Origin: Lasioglossum baleicum
Taxonomy: Eukaryota; Arthropoda; Insecta; Hymenoptera; Halictidae
Direction: 5' to 3'
DNA: 64,000 nucleotides
NCBI RefSeq assembly: GCF_051020765.1
Contig: NW_027469083.1
Location: 2,108,001 to 2,172,000 of the forward strand
Position numbers and translations under genes: made by a program. The notes below the pieces were generated by a model, which had not been told where the DNA came from, did not search any database, and was given only the letters and a program-made list of their open reading frames with translations. Positions 29,432 to 41,293 of this stretch are shown one piece after another; the stretch's first letter is position 1, and every line of letters starts with the position of its first letter.

Positions 29432-31889
29432 CAGGATCGAGCTCGGATGAATTTATGTTTATCATTGTTATGTTAACTTGCTGTTGAGTGCACGCATCAG
29501 GAAATAAATTGTTGAATTTGTTTGCCGTATATCAAACTCTGGGGAAATGTTTCTGTTTGGAATACCTTATGAAAATGTTTCATTTTGGAATACGCCATGA
29601 AATATGTAGATAACATAAATTTACATCTTAAGATGTTTTCTTTCAATGACATAGGGAGTGGTATAGGTATGATATTTAACCTACCGTCGGGCGCAGCGGT
29701 TCTAGGAGATACATCAATCACTATTTTGTGCAGTGTGATACATCCTTAAGCGGCGGAAACCCCTAGCTACTAGTAGCTGAATGTAAATGCTGTAATGTTG
29801 ATTAGTTTTACATTTCAGAGACTCATTGTCTTAACCCTCATACGCTCCTCAAGAATATTTTCCTCAATCCGCGAGTGGTTCGTAAGTCGGTCCGGATTGA
29901 GATCAGCTTGAGCCCAACGCTAGATTTCTAAAAACCGCGCGGAAATTGCGTAACGGCAACGGAGGAAATTAAGGGGCCGCCACACCGGTTAGGGAAACTA
30001 AATTCCTCAATTTCGAACAAATTTCGGATCTTATGGTTAGGACAGAGACGGAACGAAGCTAGCAGCCACTAGTGCGATAAAGGTGGTACATTAGATAGAA
30101 GTCCAGACTTTGTAAACTCAAACGTCGAAAAAAGCTTCTTTTCTATATTGATGTTCCCTGACACCCCCCCGCGGAGAGGGGAAATTAGTTTAGATTGCCC
30201 CGAGGCCGACAAAACCCCCCGACCCGCTAGGTCATACCGGGAGTTTTGAGGGAATCAGAGTCAATCACAGTTCTGAACTAAAAAGAGAGGAAATTCTGGT
30301 GGAGGACAGGCGCAAAGTTTAGTATTTTGTTCCTACCACCCCTGAGTAGGATGTCATTTGAAAGAGCTCGGGAAGAGGTATTGAGCCTCATAGGCTAGGA
30401 GCGCCTCCGAGGTCATCCGAAGGGCGTATAGCGTTTCTCGTAAATTAGAAAAGTTCTGTATGTATTTGGAGTCGCGAGGGCATTAGTATCTCTATCCCGA
30501 GGTCACAGTGGAGGTGCCTTTGACTTTGAAAATTCTGACAAAGCCAAAGGTCTTGGAAACCTTTTTCAGATTTTGAAGGTCAAGGTCAAGGTCAAAGGTG
30601 CAGGCGGGATCAGGAACCTCCCCCGAAGGTCGCCATATAAATTTGCGGTGTCGAGCGACAAAAAGTAGTGAAAAATGGCATAGAATAGGTTAATTTAGCA
30701 ATTAAGGATTTAGATTTTAGGCTGCGTGCGGATAGGAATAGTGTTAAACGGTTAGATTTAAAAGTGCGGTTTCAATGTTTCATATAGTTTGGATTGACAT
30801 GTGTAAGGAAAAAATAAAATCCAGGTTAGGTTAATTTTTATTAAAATTGATTATAAAAAAAGGGACCACAATTACGATTATGAAATTTCGCGCGCGCCAA
30901 AGAACTGTGTTTACGGAACCTTTAAATGGACACAAAATAAATGACCCCCGCCGATTATGGATACGAAATTTCGAAAAAAAAATTTGTCTGTATATGATAC
31001 GCGTTACACTTGTGTTATATGATTACGAAATATTGCAAAAAATCGATTGTCACGATAAAATTTTGGTAACAAAGGCGATCTAGATTAGGCGCCGGAAAAA
31101 GAAGGTTCGAGAAGAAGTATCAAAAGCTCTCATGATTTATTTAAACATATTTCAACGAATTGCAGCAATGTATTACGTCATTTGTAATGAAAGATTATTT
31201 GATGTTATAGGAACGGATTTTTCCAAGATCCCTGATTCTGATCACAGACACTCTGTTAAACTGGAGCACTTCAATTTAACATGCACTATTTCATATATTG
31301 GATGATTGCAAAAGCTCATACTCAATTTACCTCGTGAACTTGTCTGAAACTAAACGTGCAACTTCTACGGAAAAGGAAATCACAGGTTGTAAAATGTTCG
31401 GAGACAATTATAGAAAACAGAGTTACAGACTATATAATTGATTAATAAAACTGTTATTTATCCCAAATAGGGTACGAACTTTTGCAATCACACTACTAAT
31501 ACATTACGATTAGTAATACATTATTGGCTAACGATTGAAGGCTGTTAAAGGATCTAGTAAAGAATCATTGGTCATGGACTTTAGAAAATGACGAAAATAT
31601 ATTATATCTTAAATATAAACATATTATTAATATATTCAACGAAAAATATCCTGCATCGCTTATGGGAAGCAGTAGTTAGATTTTTAAAAAAATACTGTCC
31701 ACACTTGGACATCAGTCAATTATACATATAGGGGAAAATTATAACAAGATTTTCTTGTGGTCAAACAATGGATTATATGTACTTACTTAGACTACATTAT
31801 CCTAACAACTAGTCAATTCACTCATAAGAGCGGGTCAAGATAAAATTGACTAACATCTTACATTCTAATACATCTACTACGCCTCGAAG
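29432..31889 (-). repeat. Spacer upstream of copy 8 / 3' flank of copy 9
   Basis: AAGGTCA cluster at 30574-30602. Distal acceptor of copy 9 reads CAC (30801-30802). No gene seen. Confidence 0.75.
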
Positions 31890-32291
31890 TTATTGAACCC
31901 ACGCTCGCCACACTCTGCACTGGATTTCGAGGAATTTTTCGAACCACTCCAGTTTTGGTTCTGACGAAGGAACAACTCTACTCACCTGTGCAGGAATTAT
32001 TAGATCCCTCTGTACAATCGTTCTCGGCTCATCCACAGCTTCCCCTAGAATACGTTCATTCATTATCCGCATTGCACGTTGCTTATGATGCCTAGCGGTT
32101 TGTCTTAGGATCTTGTCTGCCCTACAGACATTTAACCATTTCCGTGACACTTGAGCAGCGCAAAGCAGAGACTTAGGCTCCAACTTGCGTAGAATCAGCT
32201 GGGATATCTCCGGCGGGAGTTCAGAAATGAAATCCAACTTGGCAGGTTCCAGTAGTCCTAGCGCACGGAGGAAAGACCTGAAGAACTCCAT
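31890..32291 (-). CDS. Short F-box protein, copy 9 (class A)
   Basis: Protein identical to copy 4. Confidence 0.72.
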   Translation of the reverse strand: MEFFRSFLRALGLLEPAKLDFISELPPEISQLILRKLEPKSLLCAAQVSRKWLNVCRADKILRQTARHHKQRAMRIMNERILGEAVDEPRTIVQRDLIIPAQVSRVVPSSEPKLEWFEKFLEIQCRVWRAWVQ

Positions 32292-32399
32292 GTTGCCGCT
32301 GCAGCGTCAGGATCTCGAATGATCTACTGTTCCAAATTTTGGGTTTATATACCCTTGGTTACGGTTGATCGCCTGTTCCGGTTCGGTGACCCGACCAAT
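32292..32399 (-). promoter_or_regulatory. Promoter of copy 9
   Basis: CCAAT 32395-32399, TATATAAA 32344-32351, Inr present. Confidence 0.72.
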
Positions 32400-34857
32400 C
32401 AGGATCGAGCTCGGATGAATTTATGTTTGTCATTGTTATGTTAACTTGCTGTTGAGTGCACGCATCAGGAAATAAATTGTTGAATTTGTTTGCCGTATAG
32501 CAAACTCTGGGGAAATGTTTCTGTTTGGAATACCTTATGAAAATGTTTCATTTTGGAATACGCCATGAAATATGTAGATAACATAAATTTACATCTTAAG
32601 ATGTTTTCTTTCAATGACATAGGGAGTGGTATAGGTATGATGTTTAACCTACCGTCGGGCGCAGCGGTTCTAGGAGATACATCAATCACTATTTTGTGCA
32701 GTGTGATACATCCTTAAGCGGCGGAAACCCCTAGCTACTAGTAGCTGAATGTAAATGCTGTAATGTTGATTAGTTTTACATTTCAGAGACTCATTGTCTT
32801 AACCCTCATACGCTCCTCAAGAATATTTTCCTCAATCCGCGAGTGGTTCGTAAGTCGGTCCGGATTGAGATCAGCTTGAGCCCAACGCTAGATTTCTAAA
32901 AACCGCGCGGAAATTGCGTAACGGCAACGGAGGAAATTAAGGGGCCGCCACACCGGTTAGGGAAACTAAATTCCTCAATTTCGAACAAATTTCGGATCTT
33001 ATGGTTAGGACAGAGACGGAACGAAGCTAGCAGCCACTAGTGCGATAAAGGTGGTACATTAGATAGAAGTCCAGACTTTGTAAACTCAAACGTCGAAAAA
33101 AGCTTCTTTTCTATATTGATGTTCCCTGACACCCCCCCGCGGAGAGGGGAAATTAGTTTAGATTGCCCCGAGGCCGACAAAACCCCCCGACCCGCTAGGT
33201 CATACCGGGAGTTTTGAGGGAATCAGAGTCAATCACAGTTCTGAACTAAAAAGAGAGGAAATTCTGGTGGAGGACAGGCGCAAAGTTTAGTATTTTGTTC
33301 CTACCACCCCTGAGTAGGGTGTCATTTGAAAGAGCTCGGGAAGAGGTATTGAGCCTCATAGGCTAGGAGCGCCTCCGAGGTCATCCGAAGGGCGTATAGC
33401 GTTTCTCGTAAATTAGAAAAGTTCTGTATGTATTTGGAGTCGCGAGGGCATTAGTATCTCTATCCCGAGGTCACAGTGGAGGTGCCTTTGACTTTGAAAA
33501 TTCTGACAAAGCCAAAGGTCTTGGAAACCTTTTTCAGATTTTGAAGGTCAAGGTCAAGGTCAAAGGTGCAGGCGGGATCAGGAACCTCCCCCGAAGGTCG
33601 CCATATAAATTTGCGGTGTCGAGCGACAAAAAGTAGTGAAAAATGGCATAGAATAGGTTAATTTAGCAATTAAGGATTTAGATTTTAGGCTGCGTGCGGA
33701 TAGGAATAGTGTTAAACGGTTAGATTTAAAAGTGCGGTTTCAATGTTTCATATAGTTTGGATTGACATGTGTAAGGAAAAAATAAAATCCAGGTTAGGTT
33801 AATTTTTATTAAAATTGATTATAAAAAAAGGGACCACAATTACGATTATGAAATTTCGCGCGCGCCAAAGAACTGTGTTTACGGAACCTTTAAATGGACA
33901 CAAAATAAATGACCCCCGCCGATTATGAATACGAAATTTCGAAAAAAAAATTTTTCTGTATATGATACGCGTTACACTTGTGTTATATGATTACGAAATA
34001 TTGCAAAAAATCGATTGTCACGATAAAATTGTGGTAACAAAGGCGATCTAGATTGGGCGCCGAAAAAAGAAGGTTCGAGAAGAAGTATCAAAAGCTCTCA
34101 TGATTTATTTAAACATATTTCAACGAATTGCAGCAATGTATTACGTCATTTGTAATGAAAGATTATTTGATGTTATAGGAACGGATTTTTCCAAGATCCC
34201 TGATTCTGATCACAGACACTCTGTTAAACTGGAGCACTTCAATTTAACATGCACTATTTCATATATTGGATGATTGCAAAAGCTCATACTCAATTTACCT
34301 CGTGAACTTGTCTGAAACTAAACGTGCAACTTCTACGGAAAAGGAAATCACAGGTTGTAAAATGTTCGGAGACAATTATAGAAAACAGAGTTACAGACTA
34401 TATAATTGATTAATAAAACTGTTATTTATCCCAAATAGGGTACGAACTTTTGCAATCACACTACTAATACATTACGATTAGTAATACATTATTGGCTAAC
34501 GATTGAAGGCTGTTAAAGGATCTAGTAAAGAATCATTGGTCATGGACTTTAGAAAATGACGAAAATATATTATATCTTAAATATAAACATATTATTAATA
34601 TATTCAACGAAAAATATCCTGCATCGCTTATGGGAAGCAGTAGTTAGATTTTTAAAAAAATACTGTCCACACTTGGACATCAGTCAATTATACATATAGG
34701 GGAAAATTATAACAAGATTTTCTTGTGGTCAAACAATGGATTATATGTACTTACTTAGACTACATTATCCTAACAACTAGTCAATTCACTCATAAGAGCG
34801 GGTCAAGATAAAATTGACTAACATCTTACATTCTAATACATCTACTACGCCTCGAAG
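32400..34857 (-). repeat. Spacer upstream of copy 9 / 3' flank of copy 10
   Basis: AAGGTCA cluster at 33542-33570. Distal acceptor of copy 10 reads CAC (33769-33770). The stretch at 33910-34060 has variants (TTATGAATACG, AATTGTGG, ATTGGGCGCCG) otherwise typical of class B spacers, so it looks like a conversion patch. Confidence 0.75.
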
Positions 34858-35259
34858 TTATTGAACCCACGCTCGCCACACTCTGCACTGGATTTCGAGG
34901 AATTTTTCGAACCACTCCAGTTTTGGTTCTGACGAAGGAACAACTCTACTCACCTGTGCAGGAATTATTAGATCCCTCTGTACAATCGTTCTCGGCTCAT
35001 CCACAGCTTCCCCTAGAATACGTTCATTCATTATCCGCATTGCACGTTGCTTATGATGCCTAGCGGTTTGTCTTAGGATCTTGTCTGCCCTACAGACATT
35101 TAACCATTTCCGTGACACTTGAGCAGCGCAAAGCAGAGACTTAGGCTCCAACTTGCGTAGAATCAGCTGGGATATCTCCGGCGGGAGTTCAGAAATGAAA
35201 TCCAACTTGGCAGGTTCCAGTAGTCCTAGCGCACGGAGGAAAGACCTGAAGAACTCCAT
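34858..35259 (-). CDS. Short F-box protein, copy 10 (class A)
   Basis: Protein identical to copy 4. Confidence 0.72.
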   Translation of the reverse strand: MEFFRSFLRALGLLEPAKLDFISELPPEISQLILRKLEPKSLLCAAQVSRKWLNVCRADKILRQTARHHKQRAMRIMNERILGEAVDEPRTIVQRDLIIPAQVSRVVPSSEPKLEWFEKFLEIQCRVWRAWVQ

Positions 35260-35367
35260 GTTGCCGCTGCAGCGTCAGGATCTCGAATGATCTACTGTTC
35301 CAAATTTTGGGTTTATATACCCTTGGTTACGGTTGATCGCCTGTTCCGGTTCGGTGACCCGACCAAT
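35260..35367 (-). promoter_or_regulatory. Promoter of copy 10
   Basis: CCAAT 35363-35367, TATATAAA 35312-35319, Inr present. Confidence 0.72.
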
Positions 35368-37825
35368 CAGGATCGAGCTCGGATGAATTTATGTTTTTCA
35401 TTGTTATGTTAACTTGCTGTTGAGTGCACGCATCAGGAAATAAATTGTTGAATTTGTTTGCCGTATAGCAAACTCTGGGGAAATGTTTCTGTTTGGAATA
35501 CCTTATGAAAATGTTTCATTTTGGAATACGCCATGAAATATGTAGATAACATAAATTTACATCTTAAGATGTTTTCTTTCAATGACATAGGGAGTGGTAT
35601 AGGTATGATGTTTAACCTACCGTCGGGCGCAGCGGTTCTAGGAGATACATCAATCACTATTTTGTGCAGTGTGATACATCCTTAAGCGGCGGAAACCCCT
35701 AGCTACTAGTAGCTGAATGTAAATGCTGTAATGTTGATTAGTTTTACATTTCAGAGACTCATTGTCTTAACCCTCATACGCTCCTCAAGAATATTTTCCT
35801 CAATCCGCGAGTGGTTCGTAAGTCGGTCCGGATTGAGATCAGCTTGAGCCCAACGCTAGATTTCTAAAAACCGCGCGGAAATTGCGTAACGGCAACGGAG
35901 GAAATTAAGGGGCCGCCACACCGGTTAGGGAAACTAAATTCCTCAATTTCGAACAAATTTCGGATCTTATGGTTAGGACAGAGACGGAACGAAGCTAGCA
36001 GCCACTAGTGCGATAAAGATGGTACATTAGATAGAAGTCCAGACTTTGTAAACTCAAACGTCGAAAAAAGCTTCTTTTCTATATTGATGTTCCCTGACAC
36101 CCCCCCGCGGAGAGGGGAAATTAGTTTAGATTGCCCCGAGGCCGACAAAACCCCCCGACCCGCTAGGTCATACCGGGAGTTTTGAGGGAATCAGAGTCAA
36201 TCACAGTTCTGAACTAAAAAGAGAGGAAATTCTGGTGGAGGACAGGCGCAAAGTTTAGTATTTTGTTCCTACCACCCCTGAGTAGGGTGTCATTTGAAAG
36301 AGCTCGGGAAGAGGTATTGAGCCTCATAGGCTAGGAGCGCCTCCGAGGTCATCCGAAGGGCGTATAGCGTTTCTCGTAAATTAGAAAAGTTCTGTATGTA
36401 TTTGGAGTCGCGAGGGCATTAGTATCTCTATCCCGAGGTCACGGTGGAGGTGCCTTTGACTTTGAAAATTCTGACAAAGCCAAAGGTCTTGGAAACCTTT
36501 TTCAGATTTTGAAGGTCAAGGTCAAGGTCAAAGGTGCAGGCGGGATCAGGAACCTCCCCCGAAGGTCGCCATATAAATTTGCGGTGTCGAGCGACAAAAA
36601 GTAGTGAAAAATGGCATAGAATAGGTTAATTTAGCAATTAAGGATTTAGATATTAGGCTGCGTGCGGATAGGAATAGTGTTAAACGGTTAGATTTAAAAG
36701 TGCGGTTTCAATGTTTCATATAGTTTGGATTGACATGTGTAAGGAAAAAATAAAATCCAGGTTAGGTTAATTTTTATTAAAATTGATTATAAAAAAAGGG
36801 ACCACAATTACGATTATGAAATTTCGCGCGCGCCAAAGAACTGTGTTTACGGAACCTTTAAATGGACACAAAATAAATGACCCCCGCCGATTATGGATAC
36901 GAAATTTCGAAAAAAAAATTTGTCTGTATATGATACGCGTTACACTTGTGTTATATGATTACGAAATATTGCAAAAAATCGATTGTCACGATAAAATTTT
37001 GGTAACAAAGGCGATCTAGATTAGGCGCCGGAAAAAGAAGGTTCGAGAAGAAGTATCAAAAGCTCTCATGATTTATTTAAACATATTTCAACGAATTGCA
37101 GCAATGTATTACGTCATTTGTAATGAAAGATTATTTGATGTTATAGGAACGGATTTTTCCAAGATCCCTGATTCTGATCACAGACACTCTGTTAAACTGG
37201 AGCACTTCAATTTAACATGCACTATTTCATATATTGGATGATTGCAAAAGCTCATACTCAATTTACCTCGTGAACTTGTCTGAAACTAAACGTGCAACTT
37301 CTACGGAAAAGGAAATCACAGGTTGTAAAATGTTCGGAGACAATTATAGAAAACAGAGTTACAGACTATATAATTGATTAATAAAACTGTTATTTATCCC
37401 AAATAGGGTACGAACTTTTGCAATCACACTACTAATACATTACGATTAGTAATACATTATTGGCTAACGATTGAAGGCTGTTAAAGGATCTAGTAAAGAA
37501 TCATTGGTCATGGACTTTAGAAAATGACGAAAATATATTATATCTTAAATATAAACATATTATTAATATATTCAACGAAAAATATCCTGCATCGCTTATG
37601 GGAAGCAGTAGTTAGATTTTTAAAAAAATACTGTCCACACTTGGACATCAGTCAATTATACATATAGGGGAAAATTATAACAAGATTTTCTTGTGGTCAA
37701 ACAATGGATTATATGTACTTACTTAGACTACATTATCCTAACAACTAGTCAATTCACTCATAAGAGCGGGTCAAGATAAAATTGACTAACATCTTACATT
37801 CTAATACATCTACTACGCCTCGAAG
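35368..37825 (-). repeat. Spacer upstream of copy 10 / 3' flank of copy 11
   Basis: AAGGTCA cluster at 36510-36538. Distal acceptor of copy 11 reads CAC (36737-36738). No gene seen. Confidence 0.75.
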
Positions 37826-38227
37826 TTATTGAACCCACGCTCGCCACACTCTGCACTGGATTTCGAGGAATTTTTCGAACCACTCCAGTTTTGGTTCTGA
37901 CGAAGGAACAACTCTACTCACCTGTGCAGGAATTATTAGATCCCTCTGTACAATCGTTCTCGGCTCATCCACAGCTTCCCCTAGAATACGTTCATTCATT
38001 ATCCGCATTGCACGTTGCTTATGATGCCTAGCGGTTTGTCTTAGGATCTTGTCTGCCCTACAGACATTTAACCATTTCCGTGACACTTGAGCAGCGCAAA
38101 GCAGAGACTTAGGCTCCAACTTGCGTAGAATCAGCTGGGATATCTCCGGCGGGAGTTCAGAAATGAAATCCAACTTGGCAGGTTCCAGTAGTCCTAGCGC
38201 ACGGAGGAAAGACCTGAAGAACTCCAT
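37826..38227 (-). CDS. Short F-box protein, copy 11 (class A, Inr-less promoter)
   Basis: Protein identical to copy 4. It shares the Inr deletion and spacer variants with copy 6, 14.8 kb away. Confidence 0.7.
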   Translation of the reverse strand: MEFFRSFLRALGLLEPAKLDFISELPPEISQLILRKLEPKSLLCAAQVSRKWLNVCRADKILRQTARHHKQRAMRIMNERILGEAVDEPRTIVQRDLIIPAQVSRVVPSSEPKLEWFEKFLEIQCRVWRAWVQ

Positions 38228-38325
38228 GTTGCCGCTGCAGCGTCAGGATCTACTGTTCCAAATTTTGGGTTTATATACCCTTGGTTACGGTTGATCGCCT
38301 GTTCCGGTTCGGTGACCCGACCAAT
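38228..38325 (-). promoter_or_regulatory. Promoter of copy 11, Inr deleted
   Basis: TATATAAA 38270-38277 and CCAAT 38321-38325; Inr block absent. Confidence 0.65.
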
Positions 38326-40783
38326 CAGGATCGAGCTCGGATGAATTTATGTTTATCATTGTTATGTTAACTTGCTGTTGAGTGCACGCATCAGGAAATA
38401 AATTGTTGAATTTGTTTGCCGTATATCAAACTCTGGGGAAATGTTTCTGTTTGGAATACCTTATGAAAATGTTTCATTTTGGAATACGCCATGAAATATG
38501 TAGATAACATAAATTTACATCTTAAGATGTTTTCTTTCAATGACATAGGGAGTGGTATAGGTATGATATTTAACCTACCGTCGGGCGCAGCGGTTCTAGG
38601 AGATACATCAATCACTATTTTGTGCAGTGTGATACATCCTTAAGCGGCGGAAACCCCTAGCTACTAGTAGCTGAATGTAAATGCTGTAATGTTGATTAGT
38701 TTTACATTTCAGAGACTCATTGTCTTAACCCTCATACGCTCCTCAAGAATATTTTCCTCAATCCGCGAGTGGTTCGTAAGTCGGTCCGGATTGAGATCAG
38801 CTTGAGCCCAACGCTAGATTTCTAAAAACCGCGCGGAAATTGCGTAACGGCAACGGAGGAAATTAAGGGGCCGCCACACCGGTTAGGGAAACTAAATTCC
38901 TCAATTTCGAACAAATTTCGGATCTTATGGTTAGGACAGAGACGGAACGAAGCTAGCAGCCACTAGTGCGATAAAGGTGGTACATTAGATAGAAGTCCAG
39001 ACTTTGTAAACTCAAACGTCGAAAAAAGCTTCTTTTCTATATTGATGTTCCCTGACACCCCCCCGCGGAGAGGGGAAATTAGTTTAGATTGCCCCGAGGC
39101 CGACAAAACCCCCCGACCCGCTAGGTCATACCGGGAGTTTTGAGGGAATCAGAGTCAATCACAGTTCTGAACTAAAAAGAGAGGAAATTCTGGTGGAGGA
39201 CAGGCGCAAAGTTTAGTATTTTGTTCCTACCACCCCTGAGTAGGGTGTCATTTGAAAGAGCTCGGGAAGAGGTATTGAGCCTCATAGGCTAGGAGCGCCT
39301 CCGAGGTCATCCGAAGGGCGTATAGCGTTTCTCGTAAATTAGAAAAGTTCTGTATGTATTTGGAGTCGCGAGGGCATTAGTATCTCTATCCCGAGGTCAC
39401 AGTGGAGGTGCCTTTGACTTTGAAAATTCTGACAAAGCCAAAGGTCTTGGAAACCTTTTTCAGATTTTGAAGGTCAAGGTCAAGGTCAAAGGTGCAGGCG
39501 GGATCAGGAACCTCCCCCGAAGGTCGCCATATAAATTTGCGGTGTCGAGCGACAAAAAGTAGTGAACAATGGCATAGAATAGGTTAATTTAGCAATTAAG
39601 GATTTACATTTTAGGCTGCGTGCGGATAGGAATAGTGTTAAACGGTTAGATTTAAGAGTGCGGTTTCAATGTTTCATATAGTTTGGATTGACATGTGTAA
39701 GGAAAAAATAAAATCCAGGTTAGGTTAATTTTTATTAAAATTGATTATAAAAAAAGGGACCACAATTACGATTATGAAATTTCGCGCGCGCCAAAGAACT
39801 GTGTTTACGGAACCTTTAAATGGACACAAAATAAATGACCCCCGCCGATTATGAATACGAAATTTCGAAGAAAAAATTTTTCTGTATATGATACGCGTTA
39901 CACTTGTGTTATATGATTACGAAATATTGCAAAAAATCGATTGTCACGATAAAATTTTGGTAACAAAGGCGATCTAGATTAGGCGCCGGAAAAAGAAGGT
40001 TCGAGAAGAAGTATCAAAAGCTCTCATGATTTATTTAAACATATTTCAACGAATTGCAGCAATGTATTACGTCATTTGTAATGAAAGATTATTTGATGTT
40101 ATAGCATCGGATTTTTCCAAGATCCCTGTTTCTGATCACAGACACTCTGTTAAACTGAAGCACTTCAATTTAACATGCACTATTTCATATATTGGATGAT
40201 TGCAAAAGCTCATACTCAATTTACCTCGTGAACTTGTCTGAAACCAAACGTGCAACTTCTACGGAAAAGGAAATCACAGGTTGTAAAATGTTCGGAGACA
40301 ATTATAGAAAACAGAGTTACAGACTATATAATTGATTAATAAAACTGTTATTTATCCCAAATAGGGTACGAACTTTTGCAAACACATTACTAATACATTA
40401 CGTTTAGTAATACATTATTGGCTAACGATTGAAGGCTGTTAAAGGATCTAGTAAAGAATCATTGGTCATGGACTTTAGAAAATGACGAAAATATATTATA
40501 TCTTAAATATAAACATATTATTAATATATTCAACGAAAAATATCCTGCATCGCTTATGGGAAGCAGTAGTTAGATTTTTAAAAAAATACTGTCCACACTT
40601 GGACATCAGTCAATTATACATATAGGGGAAAATTATAACAAGATTTTCTTGTGGTCAAACAATGGATTATATGTACTTACTTAGACTACATTATCCTAAC
40701 AACTAGTCAATTCACTCATAAGAGCACGTCAAGATAAAATTGACTAACATCTTACATTCTAATACATCTACTACGCCTCGAAG
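38326..40783 (-). repeat. Spacer upstream of copy 11 / 3' flank of copy 12
   Basis: AAGGTCA cluster at 39468-39496. Distal acceptor of copy 12 reads CAC (39695-39696), although copy 12 is class B in its CDS; the class switch from A to B lies in this spacer between about 39700 and 40740. Confidence 0.75.
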
Positions 40784-41185
40784 TTATTGAACCCACGCTC
40801 GCCACACTCTGCACTGGATTTCGAGGAATTTTTCGAACCACTCCAGTTTTGGTTCTGACGAAGGAACAACTGTTCTCACCTGTGCAGGAATTATTAGATC
40901 CCTCTGTACAGTCGTTCTCGGCTCATCCACAGCTTCCCCTAGAAAACGTTCATTCATTATCCGCATTGCACGTTGCTTATCATGCCTAGCGGTTTGTCTT
41001 AGGATCTTGTCTGCCCTACAGACATTTAACCATTTCCGTGACACTTGAGCAGCGCAAAGCAGAGACTTAGGCTCCAACTTGCGTAGAATCAGCTGGGATA
41101 TCTCCGGCGGGAGTTCAGAAATGAAATCCAACTTGGCAGGTTCCAGTGGTCCTAGCGCACGGAGGAAAGATCTGAAGAACTCCAT
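40784..41185 (-). CDS. Short F-box protein, copy 12 (class B variant)
   Basis: Class B residues D69, F81, T92 and R104, plus private T105 and P13 (GPLEP). Donor is CAG|GTGAGA, weaker than in class A. F-box core intact. Confidence 0.72.
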   Translation of the reverse strand: MEFFRSFLRALGPLEPAKLDFISELPPEISQLILRKLEPKSLLCAAQVSRKWLNVCRADKILRQTARHDKQRAMRIMNERFLGEAVDEPRTTVQRDLIIPAQVRTVVPSSEPKLEWFEKFLEIQCRVWRAWVQ

Positions 41186-41293
41186 GTTGCCGCTGCAGCG
41201 TCAGGATCTCGAATGATCTACTGTTCCAAATTTTGGGTTTATATACCCTTGGTTACGGTTGATCGCCTGTTCCGGTTCAGTGACCCGACCAAT
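41186..41293 (-). promoter_or_regulatory. Promoter of copy 12
   Basis: CCAAT 41289-41293, TATATAAA 41238-41245, Inr present. Confidence 0.72.
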
